Source: Oscillospiraceae bacterium (GTDB taxonomy: Bacteria > Bacillota > Clostridia > Oscillospirales > Acutalibacteraceae). From it: a stretch of DNA of 64,000 nt. Of this stretch, positions 14,871-24,535 are shown one piece after another (position 1 is the stretch's first letter; every line of letters begins with the position of its first letter). The notes under the pieces were generated by a model. It was not told the DNA's origin and did not search any database. It was given only the letters and a program-made list of their open reading frames with translations. Made by a program: the position numbers and the translations under genes. The stretch spans positions 1 to 64,000 of the forward strand of contig SVQH01000009.1 in NCBI GenBank assembly GCA_015065425.1. Reading direction: 5' to 3'.

Positions 14871-15713
14871 TCAGCGGTTTGAATTAAGCTCTTTGAGTAA
14901 ATATGGAATTGCTTCCTCAAAGTTTACTCCGTACCAGTTGTTGTCTTTGTCTCTCATGGAAGCTTTTATTGATTCTACTGTGTAATTTGCCGCTGTTTTC
15001 AATGCTCCTTCGAGGGATAAGCCTCTCATAAGAGCCCCTACGCAGGCACTTGAAAATACATCTCCCGTACCGTGAAAACTTGCATTGATTTTTTCGGTGT
15101 AATAAGCTGAAAAACGGTCGTTTTCTTTATTGTATGCCATTACGCCAACTTTCCCCTCATCAAAAGAAACGCCTGTAAGAACAGCATTTTTACAACCGAG
15201 AGCGGCAAGTTTTTTTAATATATCTCTGACATATTCTTCAGTGTAACCGTATTCTTTATATTCTTCACGGAGCATAAATGCCGCTTCGGTGAGATTCGGA
15301 ACAATGACATCTGCCTTTGAGCACAGCCTCGCCATTCTGTCTGCAAATTCCTGCGAAAATCCGGGATAAAGCTTTCCGTGGTCACCCATAACGGGGTCAA
15401 TGAAAATGATGTTTTCTTCCGTTCTGAAATCATCAAAAAGCTTTTCCATCAGTTCAATTTGTCTGAAAGAGCCGAGATAACCTGTGTAAATGGCATCAAA
15501 GGATATTTTTTCTTTTTTCCATATTTCGGTGACGGGTTCAATTTCATCGGTAAGGTCGCAGAAAGAGAAATTATTGAATGCAGTATGTGTGGACAAAACT
15601 GCCGTCGGTATTACCGATGCCTCAACTCCGCAAGCAGAAATGACGGGAAGTGCCACTGTAAGCGAGCATTTTCCTACACAGGAAATATCCTGAATCGTTA
15701 CGATTCTTTTCAT
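14871..15713 (-). CDS. pyridoxal/pyridoxamine kinase (ribokinase superfamily)
   Basis: 280 aa. Starts MKRIVTIQDISCVGKCSLTVALP, matching PdxK/PdxY-type kinases. The PfkB-type end signature is visible as the GTGD motif (FHGTGDVFSSACVGAL) with the catalytic Asp, plus the DPVMGDHGKLY segment that binds ATP/Mg. It phosphorylates pyridoxal, pyridoxine or pyridoxamine to make the B6 cofactor. Its start overlaps the end of the upstream esterase gene by 4 bases, so the two form an operon. Confidence 0.88.
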   Translation of the reverse strand: MKRIVTIQDISCVGKCSLTVALPVISACGVEASVIPTAVLSTHTAFNNFSFCDLTDEIEPVTEIWKKEKISFDAIYTGYLGSFRQIELMEKLFDDFRTEENIIFIDPVMGDHGKLYPGFSQEFADRMARLCSKADVIVPNLTEAAFMLREEYKEYGYTEEYVRDILKKLAALGCKNAVLTGVSFDEGKVGVMAYNKENDRFSAYYTEKINASFHGTGDVFSSACVGALMRGLSLEGALKTAANYTVESIKASMRDKDNNWYGVNFEEAIPYLLKELNSNR

Positions 15714-16699
15714 CTGAGTTTCTCATCCTTTATGATTTTGTCATCTTCTTCAATTTCATCGGCTGTATTATCCTCTACATCCAGTACGTCATTGAGGAAA
15801 TGAACGCATTTGTTCATGCATCTTTTTGCTATCTTGAACGACATGTTAAGGTGATAGCAATGGTTGTTGAAAAATCCGTCGACAACGAATTTTTTATATC
15901 TCACACCGTTTTCTTTGAGTTTATCTGCCATGGGTTTTCCCTGGTCAACACAAAGTATGTCATCTTCTGACCACGTGATAAATGCGGGACACCAGTTTTC
16001 ATTTACAAATTTTATGGGGGAAATGTAATCGATATGCTCGTATTCATCGGTATTTGAATAATCCTTGTTTACCTTGAAGCCGAGTATCATGCTCATTGTT
16101 TTTGAAACAAGCCCCATTACATTTGGTGTTGTCTGTATTTTTTGCATATCAAAAACACCGCACATAAGTGCAAGAGCGGCAGGCTTATTGTTAAGTGCGG
16201 GAAGACCGAAACGCTCTCTCAGTGAATCATCATTTGCAAAGGCAGCAAGCATTGCTGACATATAAGCACCAGAGGAGTCACCTGATACCACTATTTTTTC
16301 CGTATCTATGTTGCAGTATTTTGCCAGTTTTTCTATGTAATTGAATGCTCTGATGATATCTGCAAAATTTTCATCAAGTTCAACATCGGGAGGCATACGG
16401 TAATCTATATTGAAAACAAAATAACCGTGATGGGCAAAAAACTCGGAATTTGTTATTCTGTAATCCTTGTCGCCTTTAATAAATCCGCCGCCGTGAAGGT
16501 AAAGCATTATAGGGTGCTTTTTTCCGTCGTCGAAAATATCTCTTCTGAAATAAAGATCTGCAACATTGAATTCTTCCGATGCGTTATGATACTGAATGTT
16601 CTGTACCCGGATAATACCGGGGTATCTTACTGCATTCTGAGGTCTTTCTCCCAGAACATCAATAGCCTTAAAAACAAGTTCTGCTCTGTTCACTGTCAC
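15710..16699 (-). CDS. alpha/beta-hydrolase (HSL-type esterase)
   Basis: 329 aa with the oxyanion-hole motif LYLHGGGF near residue 67, nucleophile elbow VSGDSSGAY near 140 and a late His in NHCYHL. These place it in the hormone-sensitive-lipase type of carboxylesterases, which hydrolyse short acyl esters such as acetylated sugars. No signal peptide. The C-terminus ends in a long Asp/Glu/Lys tail. The upstream 200 bases to nusB are AT-rich and contain divergent promoters but no gene. Confidence 0.82.
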   Translation of the reverse strand: MTVNRAELVFKAIDVLGERPQNAVRYPGIIRVQNIQYHNASEEFNVADLYFRRDIFDDGKKHPIMLYLHGGGFIKGDKDYRITNSEFFAHHGYFVFNIDYRMPPDVELDENFADIIRAFNYIEKLAKYCNIDTEKIVVSGDSSGAYMSAMLAAFANDDSLRERFGLPALNNKPAALALMCGVFDMQKIQTTPNVMGLVSKTMSMILGFKVNKDYSNTDEYEHIDYISPIKFVNENWCPAFITWSEDDILCVDQGKPMADKLKENGVRYKKFVVDGFFNNHCYHLNMSFKIAKRCMNKCVHFLNDVLDVEDNTADEIEEDDKIIKDEKLR

Positions 16700-16828
16700 G
16701 TCATCCTTTCGTTCAGATATAGTATAATAATACTATTATGTAATATTAAAATCAAGGTTTTTATAAGGTTATTATGTATAAATAATTGTATAAAAATATG
16801 TATATTCATGTGAATATGCAAAAAAATC

Positions 16829-16857
16829 TTGTATATTCGAGCTTGTTGTGATATAGT
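16829..16857 (+). promoter_or_regulatory. probable promoter of the nusB-recN run
   Basis: TTGTAT (16829-16834), 17-bp spacer, TATAGT (16852-16857), 39 bases before nusB. Confidence 0.55.
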
Positions 16858-16895
16858 ATAAAATAAAGATATTATGTGTATCGGCGGAGGTATAT

Positions 16896-17294
16896 ATGAA
16901 AAGAAGTGAAGCCCGTGAACAGGCATTTATACTTGTATTTGAAAAAATATTCAATCCTGAAATTACAACTGAAGATATAAAGAATTTCGCGGAAGAGAGT
17001 GAGCTTTTTTCACTTGATGAGTATGCGGAGAAGCTTTTTTCCGTGACAGTTGAAAACTCTGAAAAAACCGATGAAGTAATAACATCTTTTCTCAGAGGCT
17101 GGACTCTTCAGAGACTTCCTAAGGTCTCACTCGCACTTTTAAGACTCGGAGTTACGGAAATAACATATTTTGAAGATACTCCCGACAGTGTTACCGCCAA
17201 CGAAATTGTTGAACTTGCAAAAAAATACGGTGGTGCGGATGATGCTTCTTTTATAAACGGACTTCTCGGTTCTGTTATAAGAGGTAAAGAATAA
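16896..17294 (+). CDS. nusB: transcription antitermination factor NusB
   Basis: 132 aa, full length. MKRSEAREQAFILVFE start and the late LRLGVTEITYFEDTPDSVTANEIVELAKKYGG region match the NusB helical fold. With NusE (S10) it binds boxA RNA and supports antitermination of rRNA operons. RBS GGCGGAGG. First gene of a tight ten-gene run that ends with recN, a typical Firmicute arrangement. Confidence 0.95.
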   Translation: MKRSEAREQAFILVFEKIFNPEITTEDIKNFAEESELFSLDEYAEKLFSVTVENSEKTDEVITSFLRGWTLQRLPKVSLALLRLGVTEITYFEDTPDSVTANEIVELAKKYGGADDASFINGLLGSVIRGKE

Positions 17295-17295
17295 A

Positions 17296-18216
17296 ATGCT
17301 GTGCATGGGTATTGATACAAGTAACTATACCACCTCTGCGGCATTATATGATACTGAAAACGGAAAAATAATAAATGCAAGAAAGCTTCTCAGTGTCAGA
17401 GAAGGGGAGTTAGGACTCAGGCAGTCCGATGCTGTTTTTCAACATACGGTTAACCTTCCTCTGATGATAAAAGAGGTCTTTCGGGATGGGGCTGTAAAAA
17501 CAGATGTTATAGGTGTTTCCATAAGACCCCGTGATGAAGAAGGCTCATATATGCCGTGTTTTCTTGCAGGTAAGGCCGTTGCTGACAGTATTTCTTCGGT
17601 GACGGGTGTTCCCGTTAAATATTTTTCCCATCAGGCAGGACATATTGCAGCCGCTCTTTATTCTGCAGATGCCCTTCACCTGAAAGACAGGGATTTTATT
17701 GCATTTCATGTTTCGGGCGGTACGACGGAAGCCGTTCTCGTTACACCCGACAAAGACAATGTATTCAATACAAAAATCGTATGCAGCTCACTGGATCTTA
17801 AGGCAGGACAGGCTGTTGACAGAACGGGAAAGCTTCTCGGACTTTCTTTTCCTGCAGGAAAGGCTCTTGATGAATTAAGCCTTCTCAGTGACAGACAGTA
17901 TAAAATAAAGCCCTGCATAAAGGACGGAAACTGCTCTCTTTCAGGGCTTCAGAATAAATGTGAAAAAATGAAAAAGGACGGAGAATCCCCTGAGGATATT
18001 GCAAAATATTGCATTGATTACATCTCGCAGGTTCTTCGTGAAATGACCCTTACGCTTAAGGAGAATTATCCCGGTCTTCCATTCGTTTATTCGGGTGGGG
18101 TCATGTCCAACACTTTAATCAGAAAAAGATTTAAGGAAGAATTCGGTGCTGTTTTTGCTGAACCCGCTTTTTCTTCGGACAATGCAGCAGGTATCGCCGT
18201 TCTTGCCTCTTTTTAG
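17296..18216 (+). CDS. TsaD/Kae1-family paralogue (M22 peptidase-like)
   Basis: 306 aa. GIDTSNYTTSAALYD at the N-terminus is the ATP-binding ASKHA start, SHQAGHIAAAL carries the HxxxH metal pair, and AFHVSGGTTEAVLV and SGGVMSNTLIR are conserved nucleotide-site segments. True TsaD makes the t6A tRNA modification; this shorter form encoded between nusB and xseA in Clostridia is a paralogue whose own substrate is not established to my knowledge. One base separates it from nusB. The genuine tsaD is presumably elsewhere. Confidence 0.85.
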   Translation: MLCMGIDTSNYTTSAALYDTENGKIINARKLLSVREGELGLRQSDAVFQHTVNLPLMIKEVFRDGAVKTDVIGVSIRPRDEEGSYMPCFLAGKAVADSISSVTGVPVKYFSHQAGHIAAALYSADALHLKDRDFIAFHVSGGTTEAVLVTPDKDNVFNTKIVCSSLDLKAGQAVDRTGKLLGLSFPAGKALDELSLLSDRQYKIKPCIKDGNCSLSGLQNKCEKMKKDGESPEDIAKYCIDYISQVLREMTLTLKENYPGLPFVYSGGVMSNTLIRKRFKEEFGAVFAEPAFSSDNAAGIAVLASF

Positions 18217-18221
18217 AATGT

Positions 18222-19442
18222 ATGATGAATATTCCTACCTTTACGGTGTCACAGGCAAACCGTTATATAAAATCACTTTTCGATTCCGATATGGGAATGC
18301 AGTCCATATTCATATCGGGTGAAATATCCAATTTCTCAAACCATTACAAAACGGGACATCTGTATTTTTCCCTGAAGGACGACACAGCGGCGATAAAGGC
18401 TGTCATGTTCTCCCGTCAGGCTTCAAGGCTTCGTTTTCAGCCTGAAAACGGAATGAAGGTCATAGTAAACGGAAGAATAACCGTATTTGAAAGAGACGGT
18501 GTATATCAGATATATGCCGAAGATATGATTCCGGACGGTGCAGGCTCTCTTGCAGTTGCATTTGAACAGTTGAAAAAGAAACTTGCCGCACAGGGACTTT
18601 TTGACGATGCCCATAAAAAACCGATACCAGCATTTCCTTCAAGAGTAGGTGTCATTACTTCTCCGACGGGGGCTGCAGTAAGAGATATTTTCAATGTTCT
18701 CGGAAGACGCTTTCCGAAGGCGGAAGTGGTTTTCAAGGGCGTTTCCGTGCAGGGAACCTCAGCAGCGGCAGAAATGATAGATGCACTCGAAGAATTCGGA
18801 AGAAAAAAATGTGCCGATGTTATAATTATCGGCAGAGGCGGCGGAAGTACGGAAGATTTGTGGTGCTTCAATGATGAGCTTCTTGCCCGTGCAATATATG
18901 CCTGCCCCATTCCTGTCATATCTGCAGTCGGTCATGAGACAGATTTTACCATCTGCGATTTCGTAAGTGATATGAGAGCACCCACGCCCTCAGCCGCCGC
19001 AGAACTTGCGGTGCCCGATATGACAAGTCTTATGATGAATACAGTTTCACTTACCGAAAGGCTTTATTCATCCGTAAATAATATTATTTTTTCAGAAAGA
19101 AGAAAGCTTAATCTTCTTCTTGAAGCAAGAAGTTTTACAGATCCCGGAAAATTTTTCCTCAGAGAAAAAGAAGCAGTTGAAAAGTATACAGTCCGTCTTA
19201 AAGCATCGGCGGAAAGAATTATACTCAGAGAAAAAAATGTTCTTACTGCCGGTGTCACTTCACTTGAAAAACTCAATCCTCTCAGTGTGCTTTTAAGAGG
19301 GTATTCTCTTGTAAGTGCGGACGGAAGAATAATCGAGTCCGTTGATAAACTGAAAGAGGATGATATTCTCAGTGTTCAGATGGCTGACGGAACCGTAACA
19401 AGTAAGGTGCTCAGTGTTGAAAGGAGACGGAACAATGAGTGA
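18222..19442 (+). CDS. xseA: exodeoxyribonuclease VII large subunit
   Basis: 406 aa. N-terminal OB-fold (FTVSQANRYIKSLFDSD; ISGEISNF; GHLYFSLKD) and the catalytic domain with RVGVITSPTGAAVRDI, IIIGRGGGSTEDLWCFND and AVGHETDFTICDFVSD. Exonuclease VII degrades single-stranded DNA from both ends. Two ATGs (18222, 18225) are possible starts. Its end overlaps xseB by 8 bases, the usual coupling of the two subunits. Confidence 0.96.
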   Translation: MMNIPTFTVSQANRYIKSLFDSDMGMQSIFISGEISNFSNHYKTGHLYFSLKDDTAAIKAVMFSRQASRLRFQPENGMKVIVNGRITVFERDGVYQIYAEDMIPDGAGSLAVAFEQLKKKLAAQGLFDDAHKKPIPAFPSRVGVITSPTGAAVRDIFNVLGRRFPKAEVVFKGVSVQGTSAAAEMIDALEEFGRKKCADVIIIGRGGGSTEDLWCFNDELLARAIYACPIPVISAVGHETDFTICDFVSDMRAPTPSAAAELAVPDMTSLMMNTVSLTERLYSSVNNIIFSERRKLNLLLEARSFTDPGKFFLREKEAVEKYTVRLKASAERIILREKNVLTAGVTSLEKLNPLSVLLRGYSLVSADGRIIESVDKLKEDDILSVQMADGTVTSKVLSVERRRNNE

Positions 19443-19635
19443 ACATACTTATGAAACAGCCGTAAAACGGCTTCAGGAAATAGTAAAAACTCTCGAAAAC
19501 GGAGGACTTCCTCTTGATGAATCAGTAAAGCTTTTTGAAGAGGGTGCAGGTCTTGCTAAATTCTGTAACAACGAACTGAAAAATGCAGAGCAGAGAATAA
19601 TTGCTCTTGAAGATATAGATGGTGGTGAACAGTGA
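19435..19635 (+). CDS. xseB: exodeoxyribonuclease VII small subunit
   Basis: 66 aa, starting MSEHTYETAVKRLQEIVKTLENG with LPLDESVKLFEEG, the standard helical hairpin of XseB. ATG at 19435 lies inside the xseA end behind GGAGACGG. It binds the coiled-coil arms of XseA. Confidence 0.95.
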   Translation: MSEHTYETAVKRLQEIVKTLENGGLPLDESVKLFEEGAGLAKFCNNELKNAEQRIIALEDIDGGEQ

Positions 19636-20498
19636 TGAGTAATATTGCACTTTATGTAGAAAAAATAGAAAATGCACTTAAAAACACCCTTCCCGAGCTT
19701 TCTGAAGAGACTGCAGCCATTGGGGATATGCTTCGTTATTCCCTTGAAGGAGGCGGAAAAAGAATAAGACCTCTTTTATGTCTCGAATTCTGTGCTGCTG
19801 CAGGCGGGAATGTTGACAATGCTCTTCTTTTTGCCTGTGCCGTGGAATTTGTTCACACTTATTCCCTTGTGCATGATGACCTTCCTTGTATGGATAATGA
19901 CGACTACAGAAGAGGAAAACTGTCATCTCATAAAATGTTCGGGGAGGCAAACGCACTTCTTGCAGGCGATGCCCTTCTTACAGAGGCATTCAATCTGCTT
20001 TCAAGAGCAGCTTTTGAAGGCCATGTATCTTCAGAACAGGCTGTAAGGGCAGTAAGAGAACTGTCTTTACTGAGCGGAATGAAGGGGATGATAGGCGGTC
20101 AGTACATTGACCTTAAATATGAAAACACTCCTGCAAATCTTCCCGTTCTCATTGAGATGGATACTCTCAAAACTGCGGCACTCATAGAGTGTGCCTGTGC
20201 TTTAGGGCTTATTGCTGCAGGTGCGGATGATATGGAAATTTCTTATGCAAGAGATTTTGCAAGAGAACTCGGAATTGCTTTTCAGATAGAGGATGATGTT
20301 CTTGAAGCATCTGAAAGCGGTGAATCCAGTGATGTTAAAAACGGTAAAGTAACCTATGTTTCACTTTTCGGAGTTGAAAAAGCAAAGGAACTTGCCGCTA
20401 TACACACGAAAAATGCACTCTCTGCTCTTGAACGCTTCGGCCCTGCTGCAGATGAGATAAGAATGATAGCAGAGAATCTTCTTAACAGAAAAAACTGA
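19635..20498 (+). CDS. ispA: geranyl/farnesyl diphosphate synthase
   Basis: 287 aa from ATG 19635, which overlaps the xseB stop (TGATG). First Asp-rich motif DDLPCMDNDD, GGKRIRPLL before it, and second motif IEDDVLE where the usual DDILD appears as EDDVLE. The enzyme condenses IPP with DMAPP/GPP to make isoprenoid diphosphates for quinones and undecaprenyl carriers. Next to dxs, the first enzyme of the pathway that supplies IPP. Confidence 0.93.
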   Translation: MSNIALYVEKIENALKNTLPELSEETAAIGDMLRYSLEGGGKRIRPLLCLEFCAAAGGNVDNALLFACAVEFVHTYSLVHDDLPCMDNDDYRRGKLSSHKMFGEANALLAGDALLTEAFNLLSRAAFEGHVSSEQAVRAVRELSLLSGMKGMIGGQYIDLKYENTPANLPVLIEMDTLKTAALIECACALGLIAAGADDMEISYARDFARELGIAFQIEDDVLEASESGESSDVKNGKVTYVSLFGVEKAKELAAIHTKNALSALERFGPAADEIRMIAENLLNRKN

Positions 20499-20520
20499 CA
20501 GGAATATTGGGGACTTTGAT

Positions 20521-22395
20521 GTGAAAGGAAAATATTTACCCTATATCAATTCTCCGGACGATGTGAAGGCGATACCCGTAAAGGAGCTTCCTCTTCTCGC
20601 AGACGAGGTGCGAAATGAACTTATAAGTACCGTATCAAAAACGGGCGGTCATCTTGCATCAAATCTCGGTGTGGTTGAGCTAACCATTGCACTTCACAGG
20701 GTTTTTTCTTCTCCGGAGGATAAAATAATATGGGATGTGGCTCATCAGAGCTATACACATAAACTTTTTACGGGCAGAGGCGACAGATTCGGAACCCTGA
20801 GACAGAAGGGCGGTATCTCGGGCTTTACAAGACGCAACGAAAGTGAACACGATATTATGTCGGGCGGTCATTCAAGTGTTGCTCTTTCTGCCGCTTACGG
20901 CATTGCAGCCGCAAATAAACTCAACGGTAATGACAGCTTCACTGTGGCTGTTATAGGTGACGGTGCTTTCACGGGCGGTATGGTATATGAAGCACTAAAT
21001 AATGCGGGAAGGGCAGGAAGCGGAACAAAGCTGATTGTTGTTCTCAATGACAACGAAATGTCCATTTCAAAAAATGTGGGCTCTCTTGCAAGATATCTTG
21101 CCCAGATGCGTGCAACACCCCGTTATTTTAAGCTTAAATCCCGTACTGAGCGTACAATAAATAAACTGCCGCTTATAGGAAAACCTCTTGTAAGTGTGCT
21201 TTATAATGTAAAAAAATTCGCAAAAAGCATGATATATAATTCAACTATGTTTGAAGACCTGGGTTTCAGATATATGGGACCTGTCGACGGACATAATATT
21301 CCTTTTCTTATGACTGCACTTGAAGCTGCAAAGGAAGCAAATTATCCTATCGTGTTACATATAAATACAATAAAGGGAAAAGGTTATGAATTTGCTGAAA
21401 AAGCACCTGATGCTTTTCACGGTATATCTGCATTCAATCTTGACTCGGGCGAGCCTGTCTTTTCGAGTCCCAGCTTCTCCGATATTTTCGGTGAGTTTGT
21501 AACACAGAAGGGCAGAGAGGACAGCAGAATTTGTTGTATAACTGCCGCTATGAGTCTCGGCTGCGGTCTTGAAGAATTCAAAAAAGTCTGCCCCGACAGG
21601 TTTTTTGATGTGGGAATTGCAGAACAGCATGCGGTTACTTTTGCCGCAGGCCTTGCAAGAGGCGGAATGCTTCCTGTTTTTGCTGTGTATTCCACCTTCC
21701 TTCAGCGTGCTTTTGACCAAATAATACACGACTGTGCAATGCAGGGACTTAAAATTGTTTTTGCCGTTGACAGAGCAGGCTTTGTAGGTGCAGACGGAGA
21801 ATCTCATCACGGTGTTTTCGATGCGGCTTTTCTCAATACAATTCCCGATATTACGGTTCTTGCACCTACCACTTTCAATGAACTGAGACTGGCTTTTTCA
21901 AAAGCATTGTATGATTTTGACGGACCTGTTGCCGTAAGATATCCGAGAGGTGTCGATATTCCCCTCCCCTCAGATTTTGCAACTCAGTTCGGAGATTATG
22001 ACATCTACGGTAATGAAAATGCAAAAATTGCTCTCGTTACTTACGGCAGATGCTTCGGTGAAGCATGCAAGGCTTATGAGAAACTGACAGAAAACGGCAA
22101 GGATGTTTTTCTTGTTAAAATTAATACCATAAAACCCGTAAATAACAATGCTGTCAGAAGTACTCTGCACTGTGACAAGATATTTTTCTTTGAAGAAGGG
22201 CAGCGTTTCGGCGGCATTGGTGAGACTTACGGCGACAAACTCTTCAAATTCGGATATAAAGGATTTTATAAAAATATGGCTGTCGAAGGTGAATTCCCGA
22301 AGCAGGATTCTGTTCAGGGACTTCTTAAGTATTATTCTCTTGACAGCGAAGGAATGTATAAGACCATCTCAGAGGAATGTGAAAAAAATGGCTGA
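20521..22395 (+). CDS. dxs: 1-deoxy-D-xylulose-5-phosphate synthase
   Basis: 624 aa, normal length. TPP-binding GDGAFTGGMVYEALNNAG, N-terminal GGHLASNLGVVELTIALH, and the transketolase-type second half with DVGIAEQHAVTFAAGLA. It makes DXP from pyruvate and glyceraldehyde-3-phosphate, the entry to the MEP isoprenoid route. The start is GTG at 20521; the ATG one base earlier-overlapping is out of frame. Overlaps tlyA by 8 bases. Confidence 0.95.
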   Translation: MKGKYLPYINSPDDVKAIPVKELPLLADEVRNELISTVSKTGGHLASNLGVVELTIALHRVFSSPEDKIIWDVAHQSYTHKLFTGRGDRFGTLRQKGGISGFTRRNESEHDIMSGGHSSVALSAAYGIAAANKLNGNDSFTVAVIGDGAFTGGMVYEALNNAGRAGSGTKLIVVLNDNEMSISKNVGSLARYLAQMRATPRYFKLKSRTERTINKLPLIGKPLVSVLYNVKKFAKSMIYNSTMFEDLGFRYMGPVDGHNIPFLMTALEAAKEANYPIVLHINTIKGKGYEFAEKAPDAFHGISAFNLDSGEPVFSSPSFSDIFGEFVTQKGREDSRICCITAAMSLGCGLEEFKKVCPDRFFDVGIAEQHAVTFAAGLARGGMLPVFAVYSTFLQRAFDQIIHDCAMQGLKIVFAVDRAGFVGADGESHHGVFDAAFLNTIPDITVLAPTTFNELRLAFSKALYDFDGPVAVRYPRGVDIPLPSDFATQFGDYDIYGNENAKIALVTYGRCFGEACKAYEKLTENGKDVFLVKINTIKPVNNNAVRSTLHCDKIFFFEEGQRFGGIGETYGDKLFKFGYKGFYKNMAVEGEFPKQDSVQGLLKYYSLDSEGMYKTISEECEKNG

Positions 22396-23188
22396 AAAAG
22401 TAAGGCTTGATGCTTTTCTGACAAATGAAGGGTATTTTGAAAGCAGAGAAAAGGCAAAAGCCGCCATAATGGCAGGAATTGTATATATAAACGGTCAGAA
22501 GGCTCTCAAAGCGGGTGACAATGTAAAGACTACCGATTCCGTTGAAGTGCGTGGGGGTATGGAATTTGTCAGTCGCGGAGGCTACAAGCTGAAAAAAGCC
22601 ATGTCCGTCTTTCCCATATCCCTTGAAGGAAAGATATGTATGGATATAGGTGCATCTACAGGCGGTTTTACTGACTGTATGCTCCAAAACGGTGCTGTAA
22701 AAGTGTACTGTGTCGACGTAGGCTACGGGCAACTTGCCTGGAAACTCAGAAGCGATGAAAGAGTAGTGAATCTTGAAAGAACCAACGTGAGATATATTAC
22801 AGAAGAACAGATACCCGAAAAAACAGATTTTTCTTCCGTTGATGTGTCTTTCATTTCTCTTTGTCTCGTGCTTCCCAAGGTATACGAGCTGCTTGGTGAT
22901 AAGGGTGAATGTGTCTGCCTTATAAAGCCGCAGTTTGAAGCAGGCAGAGAAAAGGTCGGGAAAAAAGGTGTTGTCCGGGAAAAAAGTACCCATATTGAAG
23001 TTGTGGAAAAAATAGTAAACTTTGCAGAAGAAACAGGATTTACAGTAAAAGGACTTGATTTTTCTCCCATAAAAGGTCCCGAAGGTAACATTGAATATTT
23101 ACTGTATATCTCAAAGGAACAGGGCGAAAATGCAGAAGTCGACCCTGTTTATGTAGTAAACGCTTCTCACGGAGAACTTGATAAATAA
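22388..23188 (+). CDS. tlyA: TlyA-family rRNA 2'-O-methyltransferase
   Basis: 266 aa from ATG 22388, chosen because the S4 RNA-binding domain (KVRLDAFLTNEGYFESREKAKAAIMAG) begins right there. The FtsJ-like methyltransferase part shows DIGASTGGFTDCMLQNGA for SAM binding, DVSFISL and IKPQFEAGREKVGKKGVVR. TlyA methylates ribose in 16S/23S rRNA; haemolysin is an old name for the family. Lies within the dxs-nadK-argR-recN run as in many Firmicutes. Confidence 0.93.
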   Translation: MAEKVRLDAFLTNEGYFESREKAKAAIMAGIVYINGQKALKAGDNVKTTDSVEVRGGMEFVSRGGYKLKKAMSVFPISLEGKICMDIGASTGGFTDCMLQNGAVKVYCVDVGYGQLAWKLRSDERVVNLERTNVRYITEEQIPEKTDFSSVDVSFISLCLVLPKVYELLGDKGECVCLIKPQFEAGREKVGKKGVVREKSTHIEVVEKIVNFAEETGFTVKGLDFSPIKGPEGNIEYLLYISKEQGENAEVDPVYVVNASHGELDK

Positions 23189-23197
23189 GGCAGGTGT

Positions 23198-24070
23198 ATG
23201 ATATTGAAAATAGCTGTTATACCAAACCTTACAAGACAAAAAAGCTCTGCTGTTGCATATTCGTTATGTAATGAACTTGAAAAGCTTGAAATAGATTATT
23301 GCTTCAGTGAGGGGATAAAAGAAGGGCTTCCTGAACTTCCCGACAGAGTTTTTGAAAAAGACAGTGCTTTTATCAGAAATTCCGATATGGTTATTTCCGT
23401 AGGCGGAGACGGCTCCATGATTCGTGCCGCAAAGCAGGCTGCCGCGGAAAATAAAAATATTCTCGGGATAAATGCAGGAAGACTTGCTTATCTTTGCGGT
23501 CTTGATGCCCATGAGCTTTCACTGTTATCAGGGCTTAAAACCGGCAGTTTTACCGTTCAGCACAGAATGATGCTCTGTGCTGAGGTCATTGACGGGGAAG
23601 GCAGGGTTCTGTATTCTGAAAACTGTCTTAATGATGCTGTTTTCAACAGAGGTATCAATCCCAAAATAATTGACCTAAGTGTAAAAACTGACGGAAAGGA
23701 TATTGCTGATTATCTTGCTGACGGTGCGATATTTGCCACACCAACAGGCTCAACAGCATATTCAATGTCGGCGGGCGGCCCCATAATAGAACCTACACTT
23801 GAAGCAATACTCCTGACTCCGATATGTCCTCATTCACTTGCCGTAAGACCGTATATTTTTTCGGGTAATACCGAGTTTGAAATAAGCGTCAAGGATACAC
23901 CGTGCCGTGATGAATGTGTATATCTTTCATGCGACGGAGCTTCATTTGTTAAAATTGAAAAGGATTATACTGTAAGAATAAAAAAATCAGATATCAAGGC
24001 ATCATTTGTATCTATGAAGACCGATAATTTTATAGATGTTCTGAATAAGAAACTGGAAAATAAAAAGTGA
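23198..24070 (+). CDS. nadK: NAD kinase
   Basis: 290 aa with the GGDGSMIRAA motif near residue 69, LGINAGRLAYL, and the late TPTGSTAYSMSAGGPII segment, all standard for NadK. It phosphorylates NAD to NADP. The start MILKIAVIPN follows an AAGGCAGG site. Nine bases after tlyA. Confidence 0.95.
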   Translation: MILKIAVIPNLTRQKSSAVAYSLCNELEKLEIDYCFSEGIKEGLPELPDRVFEKDSAFIRNSDMVISVGGDGSMIRAAKQAAAENKNILGINAGRLAYLCGLDAHELSLLSGLKTGSFTVQHRMMLCAEVIDGEGRVLYSENCLNDAVFNRGINPKIIDLSVKTDGKDIADYLADGAIFATPTGSTAYSMSAGGPIIEPTLEAILLTPICPHSLAVRPYIFSGNTEFEISVKDTPCRDECVYLSCDGASFVKIEKDYTVRIKKSDIKASFVSMKTDNFIDVLNKKLENKK

Positions 24071-24080
24071 GGCAATCATT

Positions 24081-24533
24081 ATGAAAAAGAACAGACAGGC
24101 AATAATTGCAAAGCTTATTGAAGAAAATATAATAGGCACCCAGGAAGAATTGCTTCAGATGCTTCTTGAAGCGGGAGTAAATGTCACACAGGCAACAGTT
24201 TCCCGTGATATCAAGGAAATGCATATAGTAAAGCACCCTGCTTCAAGCGGTGAGTATAAGTACTGTTTACCCACATCGGCACCCGAGGAAAACAGCGGAA
24301 AATATATGTCTATTCTTATGGGTGCTTCAATATGTACTGACAGGGCAATGAATACTGTGGTACTTAAATGCCATGTGGGTACTGCCCAGGCTGCCTGTGC
24401 GGCACTCGATTCCATGGGGCTTCAGGGTGTTGCGGGAACACTTGCAGGTGATGATACTATTTTTGTTCTGTGCTATGATGAGGATGCCGCAGTTAAGGTC
24501 AAAAGAAAACTTGATTCACTTCTCGGAATTTGA
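24081..24533 (+). CDS. argR: arginine repressor ArgR/AhrC
   Basis: 150 aa. N-terminal winged helix with ATVSRDIKEMHIVK, C-terminal oligomerisation/arginine domain with GTAQAACAALDSM and GTLAGDDTIFVLC. It represses arginine biosynthesis with arginine as co-repressor; in Firmicutes it is encoded just before recN as here. Confidence 0.95.
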   Translation: MKKNRQAIIAKLIEENIIGTQEELLQMLLEAGVNVTQATVSRDIKEMHIVKHPASSGEYKYCLPTSAPEENSGKYMSILMGASICTDRAMNTVVLKCHVGTAQAACAALDSMGLQGVAGTLAGDDTIFVLCYDEDAAVKVKRKLDSLLGI

Positions 24534-24535
24534 TT

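Noticed and set aside
17296-18216. Call of the true tsaD gene
   Set aside because: At 306 aa it is shorter than TsaD (about 340) and sits in the nusB-xseA location where Clostridia carry a paralogue; the real gene is expected elsewhere.
22148-22387. 80-codon N-terminal extension of TlyA
   Set aside because: The extension lies inside dxs; the S4 domain begins at ATG 22388, and the 8-base overlap with dxs is normal for this run.
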